Source: DATKKG01 sp035543015
GTDB taxonomy: Archaea; Thermoproteota; Nitrososphaeria; Conexivisphaerales; DTJL01
NCBI GenBank assembly: GCA_035543015.1
Contig: DATKKG010000067.1
Coordinates: 1 to 48,621 of the forward strand
Length of the DNA: 48,621 nt
Direction: 5' to 3'
Shown here: positions 39,871 to 47,893 of the stretch, one piece after another
How positions within the stretch are numbered: the stretch's first letter is position 1
How the letters are laid out: each line of letters opens with the position of its first letter
Notes under the pieces: generated by a model
The model's database searches: none
What the model was told of the DNA's origin: nothing
What the model saw: the letters and a program-made list of their open reading frames with translations, nothing else
Made by a program: the position numbers and the translations under genes

Positions 39871-40584
39871 CTAGCCGGAACCTTCACCCTGCGCAGGCCC
39901 ACTGCCAAGTCCCCTGAACAACTCCGAAAGCTCCGCATATCTTTCAGGCTTGAAGGCTTCGACGAGTTCGAACCCCTTGACATCTATGAGCCAAGATGCG
40001 ATCTCCTGCACCTCTCTGGCGGCGGCGAGCTTCTTCTCGTCCCTCTCCCAGCCCTTCTCCCACCGCCAGAAGGGGTCATCGATGTAGGTGACCACCCCAT
40101 TGGTCAGATCTACGCATGCCGCTCTGGGAAAGCTCTTTGAGGAGACGTTGATCCTGAATTCCGAGATCTCGGGCTTCGCGGTGGTGGGAGGCAGCTGGGG
40201 ACCCAGGTCCAGTTCAAGGAAGTACCTCGGGTTTATCCTGATGCCCCTCGGGCCCGTTGCGGTGAAGCGGACGTCCATCCTGTAGTGCGACCTCTCCACC
40301 GGCACTGCGACCTGCACCGTTCCCACGATCTGGATGAAGACGTAGTCCCATCCGCGTTGGGTTATTTCGTCGAGTTTCGCCTGATACTCTGGGCAGGACC
40401 TCAACACGTCCTGTGGCTGCATGAAACCCGTCGACTTGATGGTGACCTGCCCATCTGCCTCTCCCGTAGTCAAGACTGGAGCTCTGACTTCGCCTGTGGA
40501 CATGGAGACTTCTCCTGACATCTTCCCGGCTGCGGCGAGATAAGGCTTTCCCGGCGCGTCCCATCTGCCCAACTGCCTTCCCAT
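39871..40584 (-). CDS. cytoplasmic partner-like protein A, unknown family
   Basis: 237 residues with no signal or membrane segment. It is a paralogue of the protein at 43206-43805: both have CPEYQ or HPEIR plus a helix ending in GWDYVFIQ/GWRYQHVE, a middle beta region, SSKSFPRAA/SSKNFPSAA, then FWRWEKGWERDEKK/FWKWEKGWETDPKK and KPERYAEL/KPERYQEL. The Trp-rich block is the most conserved. It lies 177 bases upstream of surface gene A on the same strand and divergent from surface gene B. I do not recognise the family; function unknown. Confidence 0.65.
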   Translation of the reverse strand: MGRQLGRWDAPGKPYLAAAGKMSGEVSMSTGEVRAPVLTTGEADGQVTIKSTGFMQPQDVLRSCPEYQAKLDEITQRGWDYVFIQIVGTVQVAVPVERSHYRMDVRFTATGPRGIRINPRYFLELDLGPQLPPTTAKPEISEFRINVSSKSFPRAACVDLTNGVVTYIDDPFWRWEKGWERDEKKLAAAREVQEIASWLIDVKGFELVEAFKPERYAELSELFRGLGSGPAQGEGSG

Positions 40585-40640
40585 CTTGCGACGGCAGCAG
40601 ATGCCCCTTTCTTTGTAGACTCGTTTTCAATAAATCAAGA

Positions 40641-40648
40641 CATATAAA
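40641..40648 (+). promoter_or_regulatory. box A of surface protein B
   Basis: CATATAAA, 23 to 30 bases from the ATG at 40671: leaderless. A TTTATTG element on the other strand near 40628-40636 may serve the divergent gene. Confidence 0.6.
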
Positions 40649-40670
40649 ACGGAAGGTCGGCAATTAGCGT

Positions 40671-43124
40671 ATGAACAGGCGGACGTCACTGATCATGGCT
40701 ACACTGATCGTAGCAATCGTGGTGGCGGCCGTCGGCTCATTCATGTTCTCCTTCAAGACCCCAACGAAGGGCACCTACATTGAAGTGTCCCCGGCCGGGA
40801 TAGCCGTAGAGTCGGGGAACGGAGTCAGCTTCGTCGCCGCCCTGTTCTCCGGGGGAACCGAGCTCACGGGCATGACGATATCTTGGTCCGTGACGCAAGG
40901 TCACCTCAACGCGACCTCTGGGACGACGGTGACGTTCACCGCCCCCAACGTGACCGCGAGCACAACGGTGAACGTGACGGCTTCGTTCGCAGGGCAGGGG
41001 GCCTTCCAGCCGAATTCGACCACTGTGGCGGTGACAGTGACGCCCGTCGAGGCGACCACGACGACGTTGGAGATCAGCCCGTCGGCGTTCGAGGTCAACT
41101 GCGGTGGCACGATCGCATTGAACGTCACCCTTCTAGGTGCGTCCAACAGCACGCTGACAGGGAAGACGATCATGTGGAGCATCAGCCCTTCGGGCGCCGG
41201 GAACCTCTCCTCCGCGACCGGGGCATCGGTCACGTACACGGCACCTGACGTCACCGGGAACACCACAGTCACGATCGTGGCGTCGTTCGGGGGAGACGGG
41301 CAGTACGCGGCAAGCAGCGACAGCGTGCGTGGGACGATATGCGCGACCGGCCAGCCGTCGAAGCAGCTCACCCTGGTCGTGGTGACGCCGTCGAACTTCT
41401 CCATCCAGTCCAACGAGACCCAGGTCCTTAACGCGATACTCACAGATGGCTCCGGCAACGTCCTGAAAGGGAAGACCGTAACCTGGAGCATCAGCCCGTC
41501 GGGGACCGGAAGCCTTTCCTCTGGCAGCGGGTCGTCGGTGAACTACACGGCGCCCGCCGTGGCTGGCAACACAACCGTCACGATCGTGGCCGAGTTCGGC
41601 GGAGATGACCAGTATGCGGCCAGCAGCGCAAGCGCGCAGGGCACGGTCACCCCTCATGTGGGGGTAAGGATGGTCACCTTCCTCAGGATCGAGCCCACTG
41701 AGTTCTCGATGTACTCCAACGGGACCCAGGTCTTCAGCGCGACCCTGACCGACGCCTCTGGGAACGTCCTCGTGGGGAAGACGATAACCTGGAAGCTCGT
41801 CTTTGGATGCCCGACGTGTGGCTACGGCGTTGGAGGAGGGGACCTCAATTCCAGCGTCGGAACGACGGTGACCTACCACGCGATCTCCGTCATCACGACC
41901 TTCATACTCGACGTCCAGGCCTCGTTCGCTGGCGACTACTACTACCAGGGGAGCCAGAACGCCTCAGTCGGCAGCGTCAATCCGCAGGCTGGAACCAAGG
42001 GGAGCACCTCTCTGAAGATCTCGCCTTCCTCCTTCGCCATCCCTTCAAACGGGACCGTGGTTCTGAACGCGACCCTCACGGACGCCCTCGGGAACTACCC
42101 CGAAGGGAAGACGATTACGTGGAGCGTCAGCCCATCAGGGGCGGGGAGCCTGTCGTCCGCGACGGGGACAGATGTCACCTACACGGCCCCGTCCGTTTCC
42201 GCCAACACCACTGTCACCATAACGGCCTCATTCGCTGGCGATGACTTCTATCTGGGAAGCAACGGCAGCGTGACGGGCACGATCATGCCCGTGGTCGCGG
42301 CCTCGAACCTCTATGTCGTGACCTTCACAAGCGCGCAGATGACGAACGTAAAGTTCCAAGGCCCTGTCGTCGTGGGAGGGGAGATCGTTACCAATATCAC
42401 CTGCGACCACGCTGACCTCTCCGATTTCACCCTGAACCACCTGGGGCTGAACGCTTCGGCCATGAACGCGAGCTCAGTCGAGCTCGACGTAACGTACTTC
42501 AGCGCGTTCTCCCTGGACTCGGGCAGCGCCGTAACGATGGTGGGCGGTCAGGCTGAGGCCCTCGGGCCCTTGGCGTCGGCCAGATATGCCAACGGAATCA
42601 TCTATCTTGTGCGCATGGCCGGATCGGAGATGAATCTGACGCAGATGGTGGCAGTCGGCGAAGACTCGAGCGGGAGCGAGCCCTATATTCCTTCGATCCT
42701 GAGCGCACAGAGCGCCGGTTTGATGGGCGTCACCGGCATCACTGGGCCTGTGAACTACACCGACGCGGCCGTCCGAGTCTCCAACATCACAGTCGCAGCG
42801 GTCACCATGGCTCCATTTTCGTTCGTCCATCCTGTGTCGTACACGCTGGACAGGTCTTCCAGGACCTGCAGCTATGAGAATAGGTGGGTGTTGAACTCAA
42901 CCGGGGCCACGGCGACCGACCTGACGGTCTATACGATATACCTGAAGGCCATCGTCCATGACATCTATCTCGTCACAGCCACGGGAAGCGACGACATCAC
43001 CGGCATGATACCGCACTCCTTCTACGGGAACTGTGCCCTCCTGGTGACCAGCCTTCAAGAGCACACGGTCTACTTCTCCGCGGCCGAACTTACCCTGGAC
43101 AGCGTCACGTTGTCCGTGGTGTAG
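40671..43124 (+). CDS. anchored Ig-repeat surface protein B with novel C-terminal domain
   Basis: 817 residues, a longer version of protein A. N-terminal membrane helix (about 8-28), five Ig-like repeats of about 95 residues, then the same C-terminal domain of about 260 residues (SNLYVVTFTSAQMTNVKFQG to VTLSVV). Many Asn-x-Ser/Thr sites suggest heavy glycosylation. Repeat 4 is odd: it carries CPTCG where the others have SPSG, a possible disulphide or metal site. Protein A and B share about the same arrangement, and B stands head-to-head with the partner gene at 39871-40584. Role in surface structure or adhesion is inferred. Confidence 0.78.
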   Translation: MNRRTSLIMATLIVAIVVAAVGSFMFSFKTPTKGTYIEVSPAGIAVESGNGVSFVAALFSGGTELTGMTISWSVTQGHLNATSGTTVTFTAPNVTASTTVNVTASFAGQGAFQPNSTTVAVTVTPVEATTTTLEISPSAFEVNCGGTIALNVTLLGASNSTLTGKTIMWSISPSGAGNLSSATGASVTYTAPDVTGNTTVTIVASFGGDGQYAASSDSVRGTICATGQPSKQLTLVVVTPSNFSIQSNETQVLNAILTDGSGNVLKGKTVTWSISPSGTGSLSSGSGSSVNYTAPAVAGNTTVTIVAEFGGDDQYAASSASAQGTVTPHVGVRMVTFLRIEPTEFSMYSNGTQVFSATLTDASGNVLVGKTITWKLVFGCPTCGYGVGGGDLNSSVGTTVTYHAISVITTFILDVQASFAGDYYYQGSQNASVGSVNPQAGTKGSTSLKISPSSFAIPSNGTVVLNATLTDALGNYPEGKTITWSVSPSGAGSLSSATGTDVTYTAPSVSANTTVTITASFAGDDFYLGSNGSVTGTIMPVVAASNLYVVTFTSAQMTNVKFQGPVVVGGEIVTNITCDHADLSDFTLNHLGLNASAMNASSVELDVTYFSAFSLDSGSAVTMVGGQAEALGPLASARYANGIIYLVRMAGSEMNLTQMVAVGEDSSGSEPYIPSILSAQSAGLMGVTGITGPVNYTDAAVRVSNITVAAVTMAPFSFVHPVSYTLDRSSRTCSYENRWVLNSTGATATDLTVYTIYLKAIVHDIYLVTATGSDDITGMIPHSFYGNCALLVTSLQEHTVYFSAAELTLDSVTLSVV

Positions 43125-43205
43125 GGCGAAGGTCGGGCGTCCTTCGGGGAGCCCAGCGTCCAGGCGTGAGCCTGCGACACGACGGCAGCGACGCGGGAAG
43201 AGCGG

Positions 43206-43805
43206 TCACTCCGGCAGCGCCCTAAGGATCCCAGCCAGCTCCTGATACCGCTCTGGCTTGAGGCCTTCGGCGAGCTTGAACTTCCTGTCTTCGAGGAGCC
43301 AACGGGCTACTGCATAGACCTCCCTGGCGTCCGCCACCTTCTTCGGGTCCGTCTCCCAGCCCTTCTCCCATTTCCAGAAGGAGTCCTGGAGGTAGTAGAC
43401 GTCTCCCTTGACCAGCTCCGCGGCCGCGGCGCTAGGGAAGTTCTTCGAAGAGATGGCGATCCGAAAGTCGAGGACCTCCGGCACCGCTTGCACCTCGGGA
43501 GGCTTCGTTCCGAAGTAAACGACCAGACCGTACTCGGTCTTCGCTATCGTTCCAGCCATCGTGGCTTTGGCCAACCTCATGAACGCAGGGGCCGCACCCA
43601 GCCAGTAGGCTGAGCCGTCGGGTGATACCTCGGAGACGGCCGTACCCCTTGCCTCAACGTGCTGATACCTCCATCCCTGCTTCACGATGCCGTCAAGGTG
43701 TTCCCTGATCTCCGGGTGGAATTTGACTATGTCCTCCGGAGCTATCGACCCGGTGGACGTGAGAGACAGGCTTCCCTTCGCTTCGCCGTTTGGAGGCATT
43801 GGCAT
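43206..43805 (-). CDS. cytoplasmic partner-like protein B, unknown family
   Basis: 199 residues, paralogue of the protein at 39871-40584 (see the shared FWKWEKGWETD block and KPERYQEL near the end). Its middle part differs: it has more hydrophobic residues (YWLGAAPAFMRLA) and lacks the long N-terminal extension. It converges with surface gene B, so the two modules are not in the same gene order. No promoter stronger than TTATCTATG is seen. Unknown function. Confidence 0.65.
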   Translation of the reverse strand: MPMPPNGEAKGSLSLTSTGSIAPEDIVKFHPEIREHLDGIVKQGWRYQHVEARGTAVSEVSPDGSAYWLGAAPAFMRLAKATMAGTIAKTEYGLVVYFGTKPPEVQAVPEVLDFRIAISSKNFPSAAAAELVKGDVYYLQDSFWKWEKGWETDPKKVADAREVYAVARWLLEDRKFKLAEGLKPERYQELAGILRALPE

Positions 43806-43860
43806 TTGAGTTCGGCATTGGGGTCGTAGTCCCCCATAGATAACCTTGAAGACGCGGACG

Positions 43861-44550
43861 TCAGAGGAAGCCGGCTTCGTACTCGCAGTAGGGGCTGCCG
43901 CTGGCCATGCAGCCGTGGCGCTCCACCGTGAACCGTCCCTTGCTCAGCTCGATGAGGCCATCTCTGAATCCTTCCTCCATCGCGCCACAGAGCAGGTCGG
44001 GAAAGTCGAAGGCCAGCTCCCGGTACGGGCAGTCGTACACCCTGTACACGAGCCTCCTTTCCGTATCCTCGACCACCCCGGAGCCAGTCGTCAACCCATG
44101 ACCGTCTCCTTCTAGAAGGAGACGCTTGAAGTCCTGGAACGTCCGCCCGTTGGCCTGTTCACCGGGGACAGAGGCAAGCCGTTCGCTTCTCTCATGGCCG
44201 ATCCTCCAGAGCAGCTTTCGCAATTCCTGCCGCCCCTCGACCTTCTGCGAGATGAGGAAGAGCTCCCTGGTCAGGTCTTCGTATCGTCGCCTCGGGAACG
44301 AGAGATGGAGGGGGCTTCCGCTCAGCTGATACATGAACTTGGGCCTTCCCCTGGGCTGCTTCACCGTCTTCTTGGTCGCCAGTCCGGAGACCTCCAGGGC
44401 TCGAAGGTGGTACCTTGCCGTAAAGGGATGGATGCCGACGCGCGAAGCGACATCTTCGATGGCTTTGGGACCGTCGTAAAGGCAGTTGAGAACCCCCACC
44501 CTGGTCTCGCAGTCGAGGGCATGGTAGACGCCCGCCTCCGAGTTGGTCAA
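43861..44550 (-). CDS. winged-helix regulator with C-terminal cysteines (SufR-like)
   Basis: About 229 residues from TTG at 44550; the frame is open to 44619, but a TATACAAAATAG element lies between. The N-terminal winged helix reads EDVASRVGIHPFTARYHLRALE then KKTVKQPRGRPKFMYQLS. The C-terminal domain has YDCPYRE, DLLCGAM and HGCMASGSPYCEYE. DeoR/ArsR-type regulator SufR of cyanobacteria has the same plan, with Cys ligands of an Fe-S cluster in that position. A redox or iron-sensing regulator is thus likely. Targets are unknown; neighbours are the surface modules and a TrmB-like gene. Confidence 0.74.
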   Translation of the reverse strand: MTNSEAGVYHALDCETRVGVLNCLYDGPKAIEDVASRVGIHPFTARYHLRALEVSGLATKKTVKQPRGRPKFMYQLSGSPLHLSFPRRRYEDLTRELFLISQKVEGRQELRKLLWRIGHERSERLASVPGEQANGRTFQDFKRLLLEGDGHGLTTGSGVVEDTERRLVYRVYDCPYRELAFDFPDLLCGAMEEGFRDGLIELSKGRFTVERHGCMASGSPYCEYEAGFL

Positions 44551-44685
44551 CTCGACGTCGACTATTTTGTATACCGTCGTCAATAAAAACCGATGAGGGA
44601 GGCAGACGGTCTCCCCCATCCAGCTGGTCCGGAACGACTATCACCTGATATGACGTATCGGGAGTTCGGGGCATCGGAGCGCGGA

Positions 44686-45570
44686 CTAAAGGAGCTGCAC
44701 GGAGCCAACCTGAGGCTTGTCAGCGGGCACGACTGCGGACGTTGGCTGGTAGTTCTGCAGGTCGACCTCGAAGGAGTCCTCCCACAGGGCATCGAATACC
44801 GAGGACATGGCTTCGGCGAATCGCTGGTCCTCGACGACCAAGTAGGGGTCGCTGTCGGTCGCATCCGGTCCCCCGGCCGACTCCCTGCAGGCCCCGATGG
44901 TCACCACCTTCCTGTCCTTGATGTGCATCTCAAACGGAAGGCATCTGTGGGACCGGATGTGTGCGTAGGGCGCTAGGGACCTCGCGGCACCCAGGTTCGA
45001 GTCGTTGACCTCGGTTATGAACCGGCTTACTATGCCCTTCCTGAAGTTGCCCTTCACGGCATCGGAATGGAGGTCCCCCGAGATGCTGACGAGGGCGCGC
45101 GGTGGAACCAGCCCTGAAGCCTCCCGCTCGGCGCTGCCCAGGATCCTGGTGGTCTCTGATATGAATTTGCTCCTCCCGGTCACCAGACGATAGCATATGC
45201 CGTGCTTGGACTTCGGCAGAGATTCGGAAGGGACCGGGCGGAGCCTCGCCGTCTCCGTTGTCACTTCGTCCACGATGCGCAGCTTCGAATCCAGCTGGGC
45301 CTTAGCGTCGCTGAGAAGCCCCAGCAGTGCGGGCTTGGTGTCCGCAGGCACGAACAGGTTGGGTCGACCCAGCTCCACTTCGACCAGATGCAAGGCCGCG
45401 AGCTCCTTCATCCTGCGTCGAGCGGTGGCGACATCCATGGAGCAGGTCCTGGCGACGTCCACCGCGGAGCCTTCACCGATGGACAGTAGGGACAGGTAGA
45501 CGCGGGCCTGAGACTTGGTCAACCCTATCTTGGCAAGGTCGCCGACCAGATCCTGAGGCTGGGGGCCCAT
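44686..45570 (-). CDS. TrmB-like transcriptional regulator
   Basis: 294 residues. The first 75 form the TrmB-type winged helix: LAKIGLTKSQARVYLSLL, then EGSAVDVARTCSMDVATARRRM and LVEVELGRPNLFVP. A coiled-coil-like segment (about 85-110) precedes a C-terminal effector region with TGRSKFISETTRILGSAEREA and LPFEMHIKDRKVVTIGA, as in archaeal TrmB-family regulators with a phospholipase-D-like C-terminal domain. Ligand unknown. Start ATG at 45570; box A candidate near 45593-45602 (CTTTTTAGT). Confidence 0.78.
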   Translation of the reverse strand: MGPQPQDLVGDLAKIGLTKSQARVYLSLLSIGEGSAVDVARTCSMDVATARRRMKELAALHLVEVELGRPNLFVPADTKPALLGLLSDAKAQLDSKLRIVDEVTTETARLRPVPSESLPKSKHGICYRLVTGRSKFISETTRILGSAEREASGLVPPRALVSISGDLHSDAVKGNFRKGIVSRFITEVNDSNLGAARSLAPYAHIRSHRCLPFEMHIKDRKVVTIGACRESAGGPDATDSDPYLVVEDQRFAEAMSSVFDALWEDSFEVDLQNYQPTSAVVPADKPQVGSVQLL

Positions 45571-46015
45571 CTACACGATTTATTATTATAACTAGACTAA
45601 AAAGCATTTCGAGATGAAAAGGTTATGTTATTCTTGTTACTACTTACGGATTGATATTAGAGTTAGACTTCCCTCCCGTTGGCGAACCCCTCGAACCCGG
45701 TGCCGGAGAACGAGCCTATCTGGAGATGGCTTCGAGTTCGCCGGGGGACGACAAGTAGGAGCCTGAAGCGTCCTCGCCCACCACGAGCCCGAAGTAGGCG
45801 TTTCTCACCGCGGCTCTGCTGTTCATGTGGAAGCGGATGCAAGGTCAGCGGTGGTGTCGCGGACGTGTTTCCGGCGAACCGTCGAAGAACCAGCATATGT
45901 CCAGGGGCAGACACACAGGACCCCTGTCAAGACGCAGAGAGGTAGCCACGGCAGAAAGGAGGAGCGCAGGACAGGAACGGATATCTGGAGGGGATCCATT
46001 CACAGCTAGTTGACG
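45571..46015. other. 445-base intergenic stretch
   Basis: An AT-rich first part (45571-45665) carries the regulator promoter. At 45716-45826 on the minus strand lies a 36-codon ATG frame (MNSRAAVRNAYFGLVV, ending EAISR) with G/C-biased codons; it may be a tiny gene or the tail of a lost one (low confidence). The remainder up to 46015 holds nothing I can support, apart from CGGATATCTGG as a possible box A for the next gene. Confidence 0.35.
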
Positions 46016-46600
46016 ATGGGAAGGCACGGCCACCGACTCTCCAACCTCGCAGCGACTCTGATGATCACGGTGCTGGCCCTGGTGCTAGTCTCATCGCTGC
46101 CATTCTGGGCTCCGGCGCCTGCAAGGGCCGGAGCGATAGTCAAGGTGGACGTCTGGATGCTCAACCCTACCCTCTTCACCCCTCAGGGGATGACGATCAA
46201 CCTGGGCGACACGGTCGTCTGGCTGGACTATGACAACATCGGGCACACCGTGACCGCCTTTCCTGAGCAGGACGAGTCGTTCAGCTCCGGGTCCCTGACC
46301 GAGATGACCACCTTCAGCCACACCTTCACCCATGAGGGGAACTTCACCTACTACAGCCTTGCCCCCGAAGACGCCGGCTCCATCGGATGGGTCTACGTCC
46401 AGCAGCCCGTGCCGGAGTTCCCCGGTCTCGCCGTGTGGCTCACGCTGGCGGCGTCTCTCGGCGTCGCCATGACCGTCAGCGTCATGCTGCGGAAGTCGTT
46501 GAAGGAGTCCGCCAAAGGCGATCGACGAACCTTTCGTGCTCCGTTCAACTCCTTTCGCTCCGCGTTCGGGGGGCTAGAACTAATAGCCCAACGGCCCTGA
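46016..46600 (+). CDS. anchored cupredoxin-fold protein lacking the Cys/His/Met loop, second copy
   Basis: 194 residues from ATG at 46016. Signal peptide, cupredoxin domain (about 42-130), PEFP motif, membrane helix and a basic tail of about 40 residues. The first ligand His is retained in GHTVTAFP. The late loop reads YYSLAPEDAGSIGWVYV, where an intact protein would have Cys, His and Met (compare Y-Y-C-S-x-H-P-x-M-x-G). It is thus apo or binds something other than type 1 copper. Similar in layout to the protein at 27035-27502. The following gene starts 15 bases later, so both may be one operon. Confidence 0.77.
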   Translation: MGRHGHRLSNLAATLMITVLALVLVSSLPFWAPAPARAGAIVKVDVWMLNPTLFTPQGMTINLGDTVVWLDYDNIGHTVTAFPEQDESFSSGSLTEMTTFSHTFTHEGNFTYYSLAPEDAGSIGWVYVQQPVPEFPGLAVWLTLAASLGVAMTVSVMLRKSLKESAKGDRRTFRAPFNSFRSAFGGLELIAQRP

Positions 46601-46615
46601 GGTGGAGCGACAGAG

Positions 46616-47350
46616 ATGGATTCACGCAGCGCGACGGTCCTGGTCGCCGCCCTGGCAGTCGTCACGATGGTCGGGATGGCGGCCGCGGCCAACCTCATGG
46701 TCGGACCCTCCGACTCAGGGAGGTCGTCCACCAGTACGACGGCCGTCACGACTTTGACGTCCACCGAGACGACCACCTCGACGGTGACGACGACTACGAC
46801 GACGACCTTCACAACCACCACCACGACGACGATCACCTATCCGGGGACAGGGGCCCTGATCCTGCGGCTGGAGCTCAACGCAACCACGGTGACCCAGGGT
46901 GCCCCGATCGAAATCGATGTCAGCGACTACAACCCGTCGGCCGCGATGCTCAACATCTCAAGGGGGGCCAACTGGTCAGTCCAAGGGCTCGCGACCGGCG
47001 GCTGTCCCTCCCTCTACCTTCCGCTCGGCGTGGCGGTCCTCAAGGGAGTCTACACGAGCTCCAACGTCTCTCAAGGCGAAAGGTTGTCCATCTTCCCGCT
47101 GCTGCCGTGCCCCATGATCGTGAGGCTGATAACGGCGTACGTCTTCCTGCCCATGAGCGACAGCGCATACGTCCTTCCGGGGGACTCCCCTCAGCCCATC
47201 GCGGCCCTGGTCCCGGTCTCCGGGACGTATGGAACGGGGGGCATGCCCGACCAAACGGCCCCATTCGTCCCTGGGCAATATACGGTGGTGGCTGGCGACG
47301 AGTGGGGGAACCTGGCCTTCGCCTACTTCACGGTCGCGGCGGCGCCATGA
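46616..47350 (+). CDS. anchored surface protein with Thr-rich stalk
   Basis: 244 residues. N-terminal membrane helix (about 8-30), then about 45 residues dominated by Thr (with TSTETTTSTV and long Thr runs), then a beta-rich domain starting at GALILRLELNATTVTQGAP that resembles a CARDB/Ig-like fold. The folded domain has two cysteines (GGCPS, LPCPM) likely forming a disulphide. There is no C-terminal anchor. The Thr run is coded by a low-complexity ACG/ACC stretch at about 46730-46845. GGTGGAG stands upstream of the ATG. Function unknown. Confidence 0.7.
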   Translation: MDSRSATVLVAALAVVTMVGMAAAANLMVGPSDSGRSSTSTTAVTTLTSTETTTSTVTTTTTTTFTTTTTTTITYPGTGALILRLELNATTVTQGAPIEIDVSDYNPSAAMLNISRGANWSVQGLATGGCPSLYLPLGVAVLKGVYTSSNVSQGERLSIFPLLPCPMIVRLITAYVFLPMSDSAYVLPGDSPQPIAALVPVSGTYGTGGMPDQTAPFVPGQYTVVAGDEWGNLAFAYFTVAAAP

Positions 47351-47422
47351 CGAGCTGGGTGGAATCGAGGAGTCGATCCGCCGTCCGCAGATCCTGATGC
47401 CGGCCCTTCCCCGCAAGGCAAC

Positions 47423-47779
47423 CTAGGAATTGGCCTCGGGGCTCCGCATCTCGCCCCTCAAGCCGGCCTCTTCAGCGGCCTTCATCACGGGGAGGCAGGG
47501 ATGCTCGAAGATGTCCGCGGAGCCGTCCTCAACTGCGCAACCCGTCAAGCAGCGGTCCAGCCTTGGGTCCAGGGGGCATCGCTGGGGCGTCAGGCCTTGG
47601 AGGCTCCTGTCCTCCTGGAAGACCCTCCCACAGTCCAGGCAGCGCGTCCGCAGTATGGCGAAGTTGCCCTCGAGCGACTTCTCGGTGTGTATCCTGAGGT
47701 GCCGACAGACCTCCGTCTTCGGCAGAGGGGGGAGTGGCTCAAAGAACTCGTCGGCTATCGAATCTGGCGGGCCGGACAC
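47423..47779 (-). CDS. Cys-rich zinc-ribbon-like hypothetical protein
   Basis: 118 residues starting at GTG. Cysteines and histidines cluster as VCRHLRIH, then RCLDCGRVF (together a C-x2-H / C-x2-C ribbon), and further RCP, RCLTGC and HPC near the end. This could hold two zinc ions or one zinc and one Fe-S cluster. A GCTTAATAGC box at 47814-47822 supports the start. No family recognised. Confidence 0.55.
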   Translation of the reverse strand: MSGPPDSIADEFFEPLPPLPKTEVCRHLRIHTEKSLEGNFAILRTRCLDCGRVFQEDRSLQGLTPQRCPLDPRLDRCLTGCAVEDGSADIFEHPCLPVMKAAEEAGLRGEMRSPEANS

Positions 47780-47893
47780 GCCTCAGGACACTTCATCATG
47801 GAGCGAGATTCAGGCTATTAAGCGTTCGGGGTTGGGGGATGTCGACGCCTGGCTGGGGCCGGTCTCCGGCATCCAGGACCCGGTTCCTCCGTC

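Noticed and set aside
46730..46845. A microsatellite-like ACG/ACC run.
   Set aside because: It is in frame and encodes the Thr-rich stalk of a surface protein, so it is explained as low-complexity coding sequence.
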